Source: Deinococcus actinosclerus
GTDB lineage: Bacteria > Deinococcota > Deinococci > Deinococcales > Deinococcaceae
DNA: 64,000 nucleotides
Assembly: GCF_001507665.1 (NCBI RefSeq)
Contig: NZ_CP013910.1
Coordinates: forward strand, 681,501 to 745,500
Direction of reading: 5' to 3'
The notes under the pieces were generated by a model that did not search any database, was not told the origin of the DNA, and worked only from the letters and a program-made list of their open reading frames with translations. How positions within the stretch are numbered: position 1 is the first letter of the stretch; the number at the start of each line of letters is the position of its first letter. Below, one piece after another: positions 11,465 to 22,305 of this stretch. The translations under genes and the position numbers were made by a program.

Positions 11465-11598
11465 GGGGTCCCGTCCGTTGGGTTGACAGATCGGAAGGGC
11501 CCCGCTCTGCCAACTCCACTCCCGGTACCCCTGCTGCTCCCGCTCGCATCCGCTCGGGGTGAACGGGTCAGGCCACCCGTTCACCCGGAGTCCGTATG
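11465..11598 (+). repeat. dispersed repeat family A, copy 1 (fills the exbB-exbD gap)
   Basis: About 134 bp reaching from 3 bp after the exbB stop to the exbD start. Its 3' end holds CTCGCATCCGCTCGG, then a 12-bp perfect hairpin (11557-11568 with 11575-11586, 6-nt loop), then GGAG at +2 and the ATG at 11596. Other copies: 20656-20792, 23799-23932, 27126-27262, 53103-53239. The 5' part is the most diverged of the five. Confidence 0.8.
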
Positions 11599-12039
11599 AC
11601 CCGCCCGGCCCGCCGCCGCTTCCGGGGCGATCACGACCCGGTGACCTTCGACTTCGCGCCGATGGTGGATATCGTGCTGCTGCTGCTGATCTTCTTCTTC
11701 CTCACGAGCACGCTGGGCGCGCGGCAGAACGCCCTGCCGCTGGACCTGCCGCGCGCGAGCAGCAGCGTGCAGGAAACGCCGGACCTGCCCATCGTGAGCG
11801 TCAGCCGCGCCGGGCAGGTGTTCCTGAACGGGAAGGCCACCACCCTGACCGCGCTGGGCGCGCAGCTGCGGCCCCTGGCAGCCGCGTCGGGCGGCGTGGT
11901 GGGCCTGCGCGCCGACGAGCGCGGCAGCTACGGCACGGTCGTCGGCGTGATGGACGAGATCAAGAAGGCGGGCGGCACGCGGCTGGCCCTGGGCACCCAG
12001 ACGGACGCCGCCCGCGCGGCCGGAGGGTCGGCCCCGTGA
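11596..12039 (+). CDS. ExbD/TolR family biopolymer transport protein
   Basis: 147 aa. A short cytoplasmic N-terminus, one transmembrane helix (about 21-40) with the proton-site Asp in FAPMVDIVLLLLIFFFLTS, then a periplasmic domain with the family ending VGVMDEIKKAGGTRLALGT. Partner of the ExbB-like channel. Start ATG 11596 and its GGAG ribosome site come from repeat family A, so translation initiation depends on the repeat. Overlaps the next gene by GTGA at 12036-12039, which suggests coupled translation. Confidence 0.92.
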   Translation: MTRPARRRFRGDHDPVTFDFAPMVDIVLLLLIFFFLTSTLGARQNALPLDLPRASSSVQETPDLPIVSVSRAGQVFLNGKATTLTALGAQLRPLAAASGGVVGLRADERGSYGTVVGVMDEIKKAGGTRLALGTQTDAARAAGGSAP

Positions 12040-13895
12040 CCACGCTGCCGCGCTCTGCACCCCCCCGCCCCGAGGCCCGCGAGGGCCGCCGCGCCGCCGC
12101 CGCGACCGTCGCGGTGCACGTGGCGCTGCTCGCCGGCCTGCTGGCCCTGCGCCCCCAGACCCTGCCGGCCGCCGCGCCGCCTGACCTGTCCCGCGCGCCG
12201 CTGGAGGTCGTGACGCTCGCCCCGGCGCCGACGACCACGCCCGCCCGGACAACCACACCCGCCCAGACGACCACGGCGCCACGCGCGACGCCGGAGCGTC
12301 CCCGCCCGGCCACCCCGGCACGGCCGCCGACCGAGTCGCGCGCGACCCCGCAGGCCAGCCCCACCGAGTCACCGCGCTCGGCGCCGCAGCCGACCCGGCC
12401 AGCCACCGCACCGACCACCGAGGCCACGACTCCGGCGCCGACCCGCGCGCCACAGGCACCGTCCAGCTCGGCCGCCCCTGCGGCTGCTGCACCGTCGGCT
12501 TCGACATCGACGTCGGCCGATTCCGCTGCGCCAGCACCACAGGTCACGGCCCCGGCAGCGGCCGAGTCCGCCCCGGCCGCGCCCCGGGAGGCGTCCGCCA
12601 CACCGACGCCGTCCGAGCTGCCCGCGCTGGACGCCGCGACCCGCGCCGCCCCCACCGGGGAGGTAGAGGCCGCGCCCGAGCCGACCCCGGCCCGGGCGGC
12701 GGCGCCGGAGCAGGCGACCCCCGAGGTGGCCCCCCGCACCGCCGGGGAGGGCGCAGCCACCCCCGAGCCGATCAGCGCCCTGCCCCGCCGCGAGGATCTG
12801 ACCCGCGCGGATACGGGCGGCGAGGTCGCCCAGGCCACCCCGGCCCGTAGCGCGAGCCCGGCCGAGGCCCCGGCGGACGTGCGCGGCATTCCCGCCCGGC
12901 CCGTGAGCCGCGCCGACACGCCGGCCGACAGCAGCCCGGTGACCGCCACCAGCCGAGACCGGACCGCCGCGGCCGCTCCGGCCAGTCCGGCGGCCTCCGG
13001 CAGCCGCGCGGCGCCCGGCGAACCCGTGGCGGCGGCTCCGGCGGCGCCGGTCACCTCGGCGCCGACCACCCGCGCGCCCGACCCTGCCGTGGCGTCCGCG
13101 CCGGCTGCGGGAGCCGCCAGCGGCGCGGGCGCCGCGGGGGACACCACCCCCGCCGCCACGCCGGCGCCGCGCAGCTCGGCCGCCGGTCCGGCCAGCACGG
13201 ACCCCCCTGCGGCCTCGGCCGCCCCCCGCACCGAGCCCACGACCGGGGGCAGCGCGGCCGCCGCGACCGGCACACCCAGCCGCGACCCGGCGGCCAGCCC
13301 CACGCCGGCGGCCGGGACGGCCCCCACACGCGGGGCGGGCACGTCTGCGGCCCCCGGCGAGGCGGACGCGCCCGCCGCCACCCGGCCCGGGAGCGGCGCC
13401 GGGGGCGGCGCGGGTGGCGGCACGGGCGACGCCGGTGCGCCGGCCGCCGGCCGCGGCGGGACCGGCGCGGGGAGCGGCAGCGGGGGCAGTGACCCGGCCG
13501 CGCCGCTCACCCGTGGGGGCGGCGCGGCCGGGGCGGGCAGCGAGACGCGCCCGCTGACCTGCACCGTCGTGATCGATGTGCGCGGGCTGGGCGCGTTCCA
13601 GCGGGACATGACCAGCATCGTGTACGCGGGCGGGCAGCAGCTGTGGCCCGACGCGGCGCTGATCAAGGGGGTGTCCAGCGAACTCGTCCAGGCGGGCAAC
13701 CTGCACACCTACGTGACCGCCGAGTCGCAGCTGGCGGCCTTCCCGAACGTCACCCGCGTGAAGGCCGAGCGCATCCAGCCCAACCGCTTCGCCCCGAACT
13801 CGAAGGTGTACACCGACGTGACCCTCTCAGGCGCGGCCGCCGCGCAGTTCCGCTCGGCGGGCAGCGCGTGCCGCGTCGTCTATCTCAAAGACTGA
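12036..13895 (+). CDS. TonB/TolA-like transducer with a very long Pro/Ala/Thr-rich periplasmic region
   Basis: 619 aa from GTG 12036. Residues about 16-39 are a basic-flanked membrane helix in TonB/TolA position. Then come nearly 460 residues of Pro, Ala, Thr, Ser and Gly-rich sequence, ending in a Gly-rich linker. The C-terminal 115 residues are globular: TCTVVIDVRGLGAFQRDMTS ... TYVTAESQLAAFPNVTRVKA ... CRVVYLKD. This domain does not look like a TonB C-terminus; VIDVRGLG with a following IVYAGGQQLWPD recalls LPP20/FlgP-type lipoproteins (low confidence). Gene order exbB-exbD-this gene supports an energy-transducing rod long enough to cross the thick Deinococcus wall (inference). Confidence 0.75.
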   Translation: MTTLPRSAPPRPEAREGRRAAAATVAVHVALLAGLLALRPQTLPAAAPPDLSRAPLEVVTLAPAPTTTPARTTTPAQTTTAPRATPERPRPATPARPPTESRATPQASPTESPRSAPQPTRPATAPTTEATTPAPTRAPQAPSSSAAPAAAAPSASTSTSADSAAPAPQVTAPAAAESAPAAPREASATPTPSELPALDAATRAAPTGEVEAAPEPTPARAAAPEQATPEVAPRTAGEGAATPEPISALPRREDLTRADTGGEVAQATPARSASPAEAPADVRGIPARPVSRADTPADSSPVTATSRDRTAAAAPASPAASGSRAAPGEPVAAAPAAPVTSAPTTRAPDPAVASAPAAGAASGAGAAGDTTPAATPAPRSSAAGPASTDPPAASAAPRTEPTTGGSAAAATGTPSRDPAASPTPAAGTAPTRGAGTSAAPGEADAPAATRPGSGAGGGAGGGTGDAGAPAAGRGGTGAGSGSGGSDPAAPLTRGGGAAGAGSETRPLTCTVVIDVRGLGAFQRDMTSIVYAGGQQLWPDAALIKGVSSELVQAGNLHTYVTAESQLAAFPNVTRVKAERIQPNRFAPNSKVYTDVTLSGAAAAQFRSAGSACRVVYLKD

Positions 13896-13911
13896 GCCTC
13901 AAAGGAGCCCC

Positions 13912-14607
13912 ATGATCCGTCACCTGACCCTGCTGACCCTCTGCTCGCTGCTGGCCGCGCCCGCGTACGCGTGGGTACCGAAACTGGAGGACACCACCGC
14001 CAAGAACGTCATCGACGGCGCGTACGGACGCCGCGACCCGGTCGCCACGTACCTGACGGTGGACCTGACCGTCAAAGGCGGCGCGTTCGCCGGTGGGAAG
14101 GACGCCGTGGCTGCCTTCGACGGCGGCGCGACCTGCGTCGCGGACTGGCTGGCCGCGCCGGACGACTTCACGAAGGGCAGCCGCCCGGCGCAGCTCACCG
14201 TGAGCGGGCAGGCGGACCAGCTGTACTTCCAGGCGCAGGACGCCCGCAACAACTTCCAGAACCTCAGCGTGAAGGCGGCGCTGGCCGAGGACTCCGCCAG
14301 CCGCCGCCTCCCGGACGGGCAGCTGCGCGTGGACATCGGCGTGCGCGGCCTGCCGGGCGAGAAGGCCCGGGGCGCGTACCTCGTGCGGCTGAAGGGCCCG
14401 GACGGGAAACTGATCGCGCCCGTGAAGAGCACGTACGTGAACGACTTCAAGCAGGACGGCGGCACCTGGAGCGGCACGCTCGTGTACTACTTCGAGCCGC
14501 TGAAGGCCGGGATCGGCGCCAGTGACACCGTGCCCCTGCTGCTGCGCACCGAGGCCGACACGGACTGCGCGTACCAGATTCCCCTGGACCTCGGCAAGTT
14601 CAGCTGA
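13912..14607 (+). CDS. secreted protein of unknown function in the Exb/Tol-like operon
   Basis: 231 aa. Signal peptide MIRHLTLLTLCSLLAAPAYA, cleavage after AYA; mature protein beta-rich with a possible disulfide pair (Cys in GATCVADW and in DTDCAYQIP). It starts 16 bp after the transducer gene behind AAAGGAG, so it belongs to the operon, and its gene ends at a strong hairpin. No catalytic motif. Its place suggests a periplasmic or outer-layer partner or substrate of the ExbB/ExbD machine, but no homologous family is recognised. Confidence 0.75.
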   Translation: MIRHLTLLTLCSLLAAPAYAWVPKLEDTTAKNVIDGAYGRRDPVATYLTVDLTVKGGAFAGGKDAVAAFDGGATCVADWLAAPDDFTKGSRPAQLTVSGQADQLYFQAQDARNNFQNLSVKAALAEDSASRRLPDGQLRVDIGVRGLPGEKARGAYLVRLKGPDGKLIAPVKSTYVNDFKQDGGTWSGTLVYYFEPLKAGIGASDTVPLLLRTEADTDCAYQIPLDLGKFS

Positions 14608-14625
14608 GCGCCGGACAGGCTCACG

Positions 14626-14667
14626 GGACAGAGGGAGCGCCGGGCAGCACGGGCGCTCCCTCTGTCC
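14626..14667. terminator. bidirectional terminator hairpin, 16-bp stem
   Basis: GGACAGAGGGAGCGCC (14626-14641) pairs perfectly with 14652-14667 around a 10-nt loop, between convergent genes. No U tract. It opens with GGACAG, as do the hairpins at 18593 and 49827. Confidence 0.75.
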
Positions 14668-14675
14668 TGAGTTGT

Positions 14676-16592
<1,917 letters not shown>

Positions 16593-16764
16593 GACAGCGG
16601 CCTCCGGACAGGTCAGAAGAGAGCGGTGGGTTGTGTGGCCCGGCCAGCCTAGCGCCGCCCGCATGAGAGTTCTGCCCGGATGACGTGTCCGCCGTGCAGG
16701 AACAGCCGGAGGTGCGGACCACTGCCCGGCGGCAGGGTGACCGGCGACATCGTCATAAGGGTAT

Positions 16765-16780
16765 TGATATTTCATTATCA
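16765..16780 (+). promoter_or_regulatory. AT-rich iron-box-like palindrome
   Basis: TGATATTTCATTATCA lies in a sharply AT-rich patch in the acs/binding-protein gap, 20-35 bp before the binding-protein gene. Half-sites TGATAAT and AATATCA (minus reading) differ from a Fur-type 7-mer repeat at one position. Iron or manganese control of the siderophore-type gene is inferred. Confidence 0.5.
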
Positions 16781-16799
16781 TTCAAGCAGAGTGGGGCCC

Positions 16800-17756
16800 G
16801 TGATCCTGCGCCGCCCCACCCTGCTGCTCGCCACCACGCTCCTGACCGGCCTCCTGACCAGTGCCGGCGCCGCCCCCCTCACCCTGCGCCACGCGGCGGG
16901 CACCACCACCCTTCCCGCGCCCGCCATCCGCGTCGTCGCGCTCGGCCCGCACGCGCTGGACCTGCTGCTCTCGCTGGGCATCCAGCCCGTCGGCTACGGC
17001 GAGGCCGCCCAGCTCAACCTGCGCCAGTACGGGTCGCCCATCCGCCAGATCCGCTACCTGGGCAGCCGCGTGACCGGCGCGCCCACGTACGTCGGCGACC
17101 GCTTCAAACCCAACCTGGAAGTCATCGCCAGCCTGAGGCCCGACCTGATCGTCGGCGAGCACTTCGCGCAGGACACCTACCCCGCCCTGAACGCCATCGC
17201 GCCCACTCTGCTCTTTCGCGGCACCCACAGCGGCGACTGGCAGAAGACCCTGCCGGTCCTCGCCCGCGCCGTGAACCGCACCGAACGCGCCGCGCAGGTC
17301 ATCCGCCAGCGGGCCGCCGCCGCCGACCGCGCCCGCCAGACCCTCCCCGCGTGGCTGCGCGGCCGCCGCGCCCTGATCGTCTGGAACGCCGGGGGCGCCA
17401 CCCGCGACCTGTACACCGTCCTCGGCCCGGCCGACTGGACCGGCGGGTACTTCCAGAACCTCGGCCTGACCCTCGACCTGCCCGGCCGCCAGGACCCCAG
17501 CCTGGGCGAAGGCTACCTGAAACTGAGCAGCGAGGGCCTGAGCGCCACCCGCGCCGAGGCCATCTTCGTGATCGCCTCTGCGAAGAACACCGCCGCGCAG
17601 GCCCGGCGCGACTGGCAGGCCAACCCCTTCGCGCAGCGCCTCCCGGCCAGCCGCGCCGGACACGTGTACTTCCTGGACATGCAGCTGTTCGGGCGCCTCC
17701 GGGGCCCCACCGCCGAGGACCTCATGACCCGCGAACTGACCCGTACCCTCCGCTGA
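16800..17756 (+). CDS. iron-siderophore type ABC transporter substrate-binding protein
   Basis: 318 aa from GTG 16800. A signal peptide (about 1-25: two Arg, then LLLATTLLTGLLTSAGA) precedes a periplasmic-binding fold of helical-backbone class III (TroA/BtuF-like): RVVALGPHALDLLLSLGIQPVG, then VGDRFKPNLEVIASLRPDLIVGEHFAQ, and the C-terminal VYFLDMQLFGRLRGP. No permease or ATPase genes adjoin it, so it must use a transporter encoded elsewhere. GTG 16791 is an alternative start 9 bp upstream. The AT-rich box just upstream supports metal-regulated iron uptake. Solo binding proteins of this sort are common. Confidence 0.82.
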   Translation: MILRRPTLLLATTLLTGLLTSAGAAPLTLRHAAGTTTLPAPAIRVVALGPHALDLLLSLGIQPVGYGEAAQLNLRQYGSPIRQIRYLGSRVTGAPTYVGDRFKPNLEVIASLRPDLIVGEHFAQDTYPALNAIAPTLLFRGTHSGDWQKTLPVLARAVNRTERAAQVIRQRAAAADRARQTLPAWLRGRRALIVWNAGGATRDLYTVLGPADWTGGYFQNLGLTLDLPGRQDPSLGEGYLKLSSEGLSATRAEAIFVIASAKNTAAQARRDWQANPFAQRLPASRAGHVYFLDMQLFGRLRGPTAEDLMTRELTRTLR

Positions 17757-17794
17757 GCCCGCCGCACACCGGACAGGACCGGACAGGGCTGCCC

Positions 17795-17800
17795 TAGAAT
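17795..17800 (+). promoter_or_regulatory. leaderless -10 box TAGAAT deciding the coaX start
   Basis: TAGAAT ends 7 nt before GTG 17808. The nearby ATG at 17799 overlaps this hexamer and would lie within the promoter, so GTG 17808 is preferred. Confidence 0.5.
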
Positions 17801-17807
17801 GCCGGGC

Positions 17808-18584
17808 GTGCCTGCTTTCCCCCTCCTGGCCGTGGACATCGGCAACACCAGCACCGTGATCGGCCTGGCCGACGAGCAGCTGAACCTCACGAACACCTGG
17901 CGCATCCGCACGAACCGCGAGCACCTCCCGGACGACCTCGCCATGCGCCTGCACGGGCTGCTGCAGCTCACGGGGGCGCCCATGCCGCGCGCGGCGATCC
18001 TCAGCAGTGTCGCGCCGCCCCTGGGGGAGAACTACGCGCTGGCCCTGCGCCGCCACTTCGCCGTGGAGGCCTTCGAGGTGCGCGCCACGAACCTCCCCGA
18101 CGTCAGCGTGGAACTCGACGTGCCCGACGCCGTGGGCGCCGACCGCCTGTGCAACCTGTTCGGCGCCGAGAAGTACCTCGGGCACCACGAGTACGCCGTC
18201 GTCGTGGACTTCGGGACGAGTACGAACTTCGACGTGATCGGCCGGGGCCGCCGCTTCCTGGGCGGCGTGCTCGCCACCGGCGCGCAGGTCAGCGCCGACG
18301 CGCTGTTCAGCCGCGCCGCGAAACTGCCGCGCATCACGCTCCAGGCGCCGGGCACGGCCATCGGGAAGAACACCACGCACGCCCTCCAGTCGGGCCTCGT
18401 GTTCGGGTACGCCGAGATGGTGGACGGCCTGCTGCGCCGCATCCGCGCCGAACTGCCCGGCCCGGCGGTCGCCATCGCCACCGGCGGCTTCTCGCGCACC
18501 ATCGAGGGCATCTGCCGCGAGATCGACCACTACGACGAGACCCTGACCCTGCGCGGCCTCGTGGAACTCTGGGCCAGCCGCTGA
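17808..18584 (+). CDS. coaX: type III pantothenate kinase
   Basis: 258 aa from GTG 17808 (or 261 from ATG 17799). Phosphorylates pantothenate, the first step of CoA synthesis; cytosolic ASKHA-fold dimer. Motifs: LLAVDIGNTSTVIG (phosphate-1), PDAVGADRLCNLFGA (type III signature GADR), YAVVVDFGTSTNFDVI (phosphate-2), GGVLATGAQVSADALFSRAA, and IGKNTTHALQSGLVFGY. Length and motif order match CoaX. Ends at a strong hairpin convergent with the alcohol dehydrogenase. This kinase type is insensitive to CoA feedback in other bacteria. Confidence 0.95.
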   Translation: MPAFPLLAVDIGNTSTVIGLADEQLNLTNTWRIRTNREHLPDDLAMRLHGLLQLTGAPMPRAAILSSVAPPLGENYALALRRHFAVEAFEVRATNLPDVSVELDVPDAVGADRLCNLFGAEKYLGHHEYAVVVDFGTSTNFDVIGRGRRFLGGVLATGAQVSADALFSRAAKLPRITLQAPGTAIGKNTTHALQSGLVFGYAEMVDGLLRRIRAELPGPAVAIATGGFSRTIEGICREIDHYDETLTLRGLVELWASR

Positions 18585-18592
18585 GTCACGGG

Positions 18593-18631
18593 ACAGGGGC
18601 CGCCCGGACGTGCGTGCCGGGCGGCCCCTGT
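18593..18631. terminator. bidirectional terminator hairpin, 15-bp stem
   Basis: ACAGGGGCCGCCCGG (18593-18607) pairs perfectly with 18617-18631 around a 9-nt loop, between convergent coaX and alcohol dehydrogenase genes. No U tract; opens with the GGACAG base. Confidence 0.75.
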
Positions 18632-18643
18632 GTCGTTCGCGTG

Positions 18644-19818
<1,175 letters not shown>

Positions 19819-19822
<4 letters not shown>

Positions 19823-20565
19823 GCCTGCCCCCCGGCGCGGGCGCTGCTCTGACCTTCGGTGGTGGGCGCGAAGCCCAGCTCCTGCTCACGCTTGAAGCGC
19901 ATCAGGTCGTCCCGCAGCTGCTGCGCGGGTTCCTCACCGAACAGCCGCGCCGCGATCGCCCCAGCGGACCCGCCCGGCGGGCGGTACGCGAGGCGCACGA
20001 CGACCTCGGTGCCCCGGTCACCTGGCGCGGGGCGGAACAGCACCTCGCCGTGGTTCTCGACCGCCGCGCCCGGCAGGGCCGCCCAGGCGATCCGGCGGCC
20101 CGGCTCGTCCGCCGTGAGGTCCGCCTCCCAGCTGACCGTCCCGGTGGGCGCCTCGACCGTCCAGCGCGAGCGGCGCCCGCCCAGCGCCTCCACGGCCTTC
20201 AGGTGCGTCATCAGCCGGGGCAGGCCCGCCAGATCGCGCCACACGCGGTACAGGTCGTCCGCCGGCTTGCCGATCGTCACGGCGTCACTGACGAGGACCT
20301 CGCCCTGCGGCGTCTGCCGGATCTTCAAGGCCGTCGCCAGGGGGTTGCGGCCCGTGGCGGCCATCGCGGCCAGCCCGGCGCCCACGCTGCCCAGCACCAG
20401 TTTCTGGATGGGCCGGGCGCTGCGCAGGCCCGCGCCCATCAGGGCCACGCCCACGCTGCCCATCACGGACCGTTCCAGCGCCGGGAGCTGCCCGGCCGCG
20501 TCGGTCTGAGGTTCGGTGGGCGTGGTGCTCCCTTCGGGTGGGGGAGTGGATCGGTCTTCGCTCAT
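19819..20565 (-). CDS. SRPBCC/START-like (polyketide cyclase/dehydrase) protein
   Basis: 248 aa. The N-terminal half has a Thr/Pro-rich head and weakly hydrophobic Gly-rich helices ([39 protein letters not shown]). The C-terminal half is a START-like ligand-binding domain: [20 protein letters not shown], then [18 protein letters not shown], then [19 protein letters not shown]. It is a clear paralog of the protein at 42494. Co-translated with the alcohol dehydrogenase. The ligand is unknown, lipid or hydrophobic compounds being usual. ATG 20565 has CCGGAGG 8 nt upstream; a longer frame to 20691 is translated repeat DNA. Confidence 0.85.
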
Positions 20566-20655
20566 GGGGAACCTCCGGAAGTGGCGCGCGGGCGCGGCAG
20601 GACACGGTCGCGGCAGGAAAGGGAGACGAACGCAGGGCACGCGGGAGGTGAGGGG

Positions 20656-20792
20656 TCGTGCGGACTCCGGTTGAATGGCTTTACAGGCCATTCAATCCGA
20701 GCGGATGCGAGGAGGAGAAAAACGGGTTCCGGACGTGGAATTGACGACCCGGCGCCGCTCCGGGTGGTCAACGAAACAAACGGAATCCGTGT
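20656..20792 (-). repeat. dispersed repeat family A, copy 4
   Basis: On the minus strand it starts ACGGATTCCGTTTGTTTCG and ends with TTGAATGGC/GCCATTCAA (20671-20679 with 20687-20695), then CCGGAGTCCGCACGA. The position holding ATG in other copies reads ACG, so this copy does not start a gene; the START-like gene begins 91 bp further on with its own ribosome site. Confidence 0.8.
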
Positions 20793-20857
20793 CAGTCCAC
20801 CCCGGGGCGGCCCGGCACATTGCGCCCAGGCGCACCGTGTGACCGTCCCCTCAAGGC

Positions 20858-21880
20858 TCAGTTCAGGTCGCTGCTGCGGGGCTGCCCGTGCGCCCCGCGC
20901 TGGTTGAACTCCGCTTCCGCCGCGCGCTTGATGGGATTTCCCTGAGTGAGGTGGCCCTCCACGTCCCGGCCCGCCCGCGTGACGTCCGTGCCCGCCGGGG
21001 CGGGCAGCAGACGGTTCGTCAGGGCCATCAGGTCCGCCGTGAGCTGCGGCGCCAGTGCCTGCCCAACGCGCAGCAGCCATGCCGGGCCGCCCACCATCGT
21101 CTCCGCGTCCCCGCGCACCAGGGCGTTCACGATCCGCCGCGCCGCCTCCCGCGCGTCCAGCGACACCACCGGCAGGCTGTCCGCCGTGGCAAACCACGCG
21201 TACTCCTGCGCGTGGCGGCCCTTCACGCTGGCGTTCATGGGACTACCGGTACGCATCAGGCCCGGCAGCACCGTCGTCACCGTGATGCCCTCGCGCGCCA
21301 GTTCCGAACGCAGCGCCTGACCCAGCCCCGCCGACGCGAACTTGCTCACCGAGTACGGCGCCAGGTGCGGCACCGCCACCCGCCCCCCCACCGACGACAC
21401 GATCAGCACCCGCCCGCCCCCGCGCAGGTGCGGGCGCGCCGCGAGCGTCAGGCGCAGCGGGGCCAGGGCGTTTACCTCCAGGATGTCGCGGAAGTCGGCC
21501 TCGGTCATGTCCGCCAGCGGCCCCACCTGGATCAGCCCCGCGTTGTTCACGAGCACGTCCAGCCGCCCGTGTGCCCGCACCGTCTCCTGCACGGCGCGCT
21601 CCAGATCGGCCGCCCGGGTCACGTCCCCCACCACCACCTGCACCCGCCCGCCCGCGTTCAGGCGCTCGCGGGCGCGCTCCAGGTCGGCGGCCGTGCGGGC
21701 CATCAGCGTGACGCTCGCGCCGCGGGTCAGCAGCTCATGGGCCAGCGCCAGGCCCAGGCCCCGCGAGCCGCCGGTCACCAGGGCCGCGCGGCCCGTCAGG
21801 TCGTAGGGCGCGCGCAGGACGCGGCGGGCCGCCACCGCCCCCACCGCCGCCGTCAGAAGCAGTCGTTTCGGAAGTCGCAT
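20858..21880 (-). CDS. short-chain dehydrogenase/reductase, membrane-anchored
   Basis: 340 aa. N-terminal helix [16 protein letters not shown] may anchor it. Classical SDR motifs: cofactor loop TGGSRGLG (about 37-44), [19 protein letters not shown] (NNAG), catalytic Ser in VLIVSSVGG, and YSVSKFA (YxxxK). A C-terminal extension of about 80 residues after the core contains [18 protein letters not shown] helices and an acidic/basic tail. Substrate unknown; the layout resembles long SDRs of lipid metabolism. ATG 21880 opens the helix; the upstream frame to 21952 is shadow sequence. It precedes repeat copy 4 on the same strand. Confidence 0.87.
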   Translation of the reverse strand: MRLPKRLLLTAAVGAVAARRVLRAPYDLTGRAALVTGGSRGLGLALAHELLTRGASVTLMARTAADLERARERLNAGGRVQVVVGDVTRAADLERAVQETVRAHGRLDVLVNNAGLIQVGPLADMTEADFRDILEVNALAPLRLTLAARPHLRGGGRVLIVSSVGGRVAVPHLAPYSVSKFASAGLGQALRSELAREGITVTTVLPGLMRTGSPMNASVKGRHAQEYAWFATADSLPVVSLDAREAARRIVNALVRGDAETMVGGPAWLLRVGQALAPQLTADLMALTNRLLPAPAGTDVTRAGRDVEGHLTQGNPIKRAAEAEFNQRGAHGQPRSSDLN

Positions 21881-22305
21881 GCCCGCAGTGTGCCCCGCTC
21901 CGCCCGGCCGGGGCCGCTGCGTGAAGCGGCGGCCAAGGCTGCCCGCCACCATCCACGGGAGGCGCGTCTGCCAGGACCGTCAGACAGGATCAGCGGGTGT
22001 TCCCGTGCGGGACGGAATCGGCGCTCCTCCCATCCCCGGAGCCCATGAGGGGGGCATGAAGTGCGTGCAGCGCCCTCACGCCCGAGCCGCCAGCCCGCCG
22101 CCAGGGTCCCTCGGGGCCGTGCCCCACGCACCTCGCAGCGCCGACGTGAGCACCAGCGACCGCCTCGACCTGGGGGTGGACGCTGCCGCCCGCGGCAAGC
22201 CCCTCCGCGCCCAGTGCCGGGGCGCCGGCCGAAGCCGGGCTCAGGGCGGGCCGCCCGGCACAGATCCGCCGGGCAAGCCCCCACCCGCGCGGTACCCTGG
22301 ACGTC
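21881..22305. other. divergent intergenic region, nothing recognised
   Basis: 425 bp between the SDR and the BtuF-like gene. Very GC-rich with many short self-complementary stretches. I looked for B12-riboswitch conserved boxes on both strands and found none. The only signal is the -10 box at 22293. Small ORFs here have shadow-like composition. Confidence 0.5.
22293..22298 (+). promoter_or_regulatory. leaderless -10 box TACCCT
   Basis: TACCCT ends 7 nt before ATG 22306, no Shine-Dalgarno. Confidence 0.5.

Noticed and set aside
21881..22305. Cobalamin riboswitch before the BtuF-like gene at 22306
   Set aside because: Searched both strands for the conserved core, GGAAGGC loop and B12 box; none found. 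The gene appears leaderless, which leaves no room for a 5' riboswitch.
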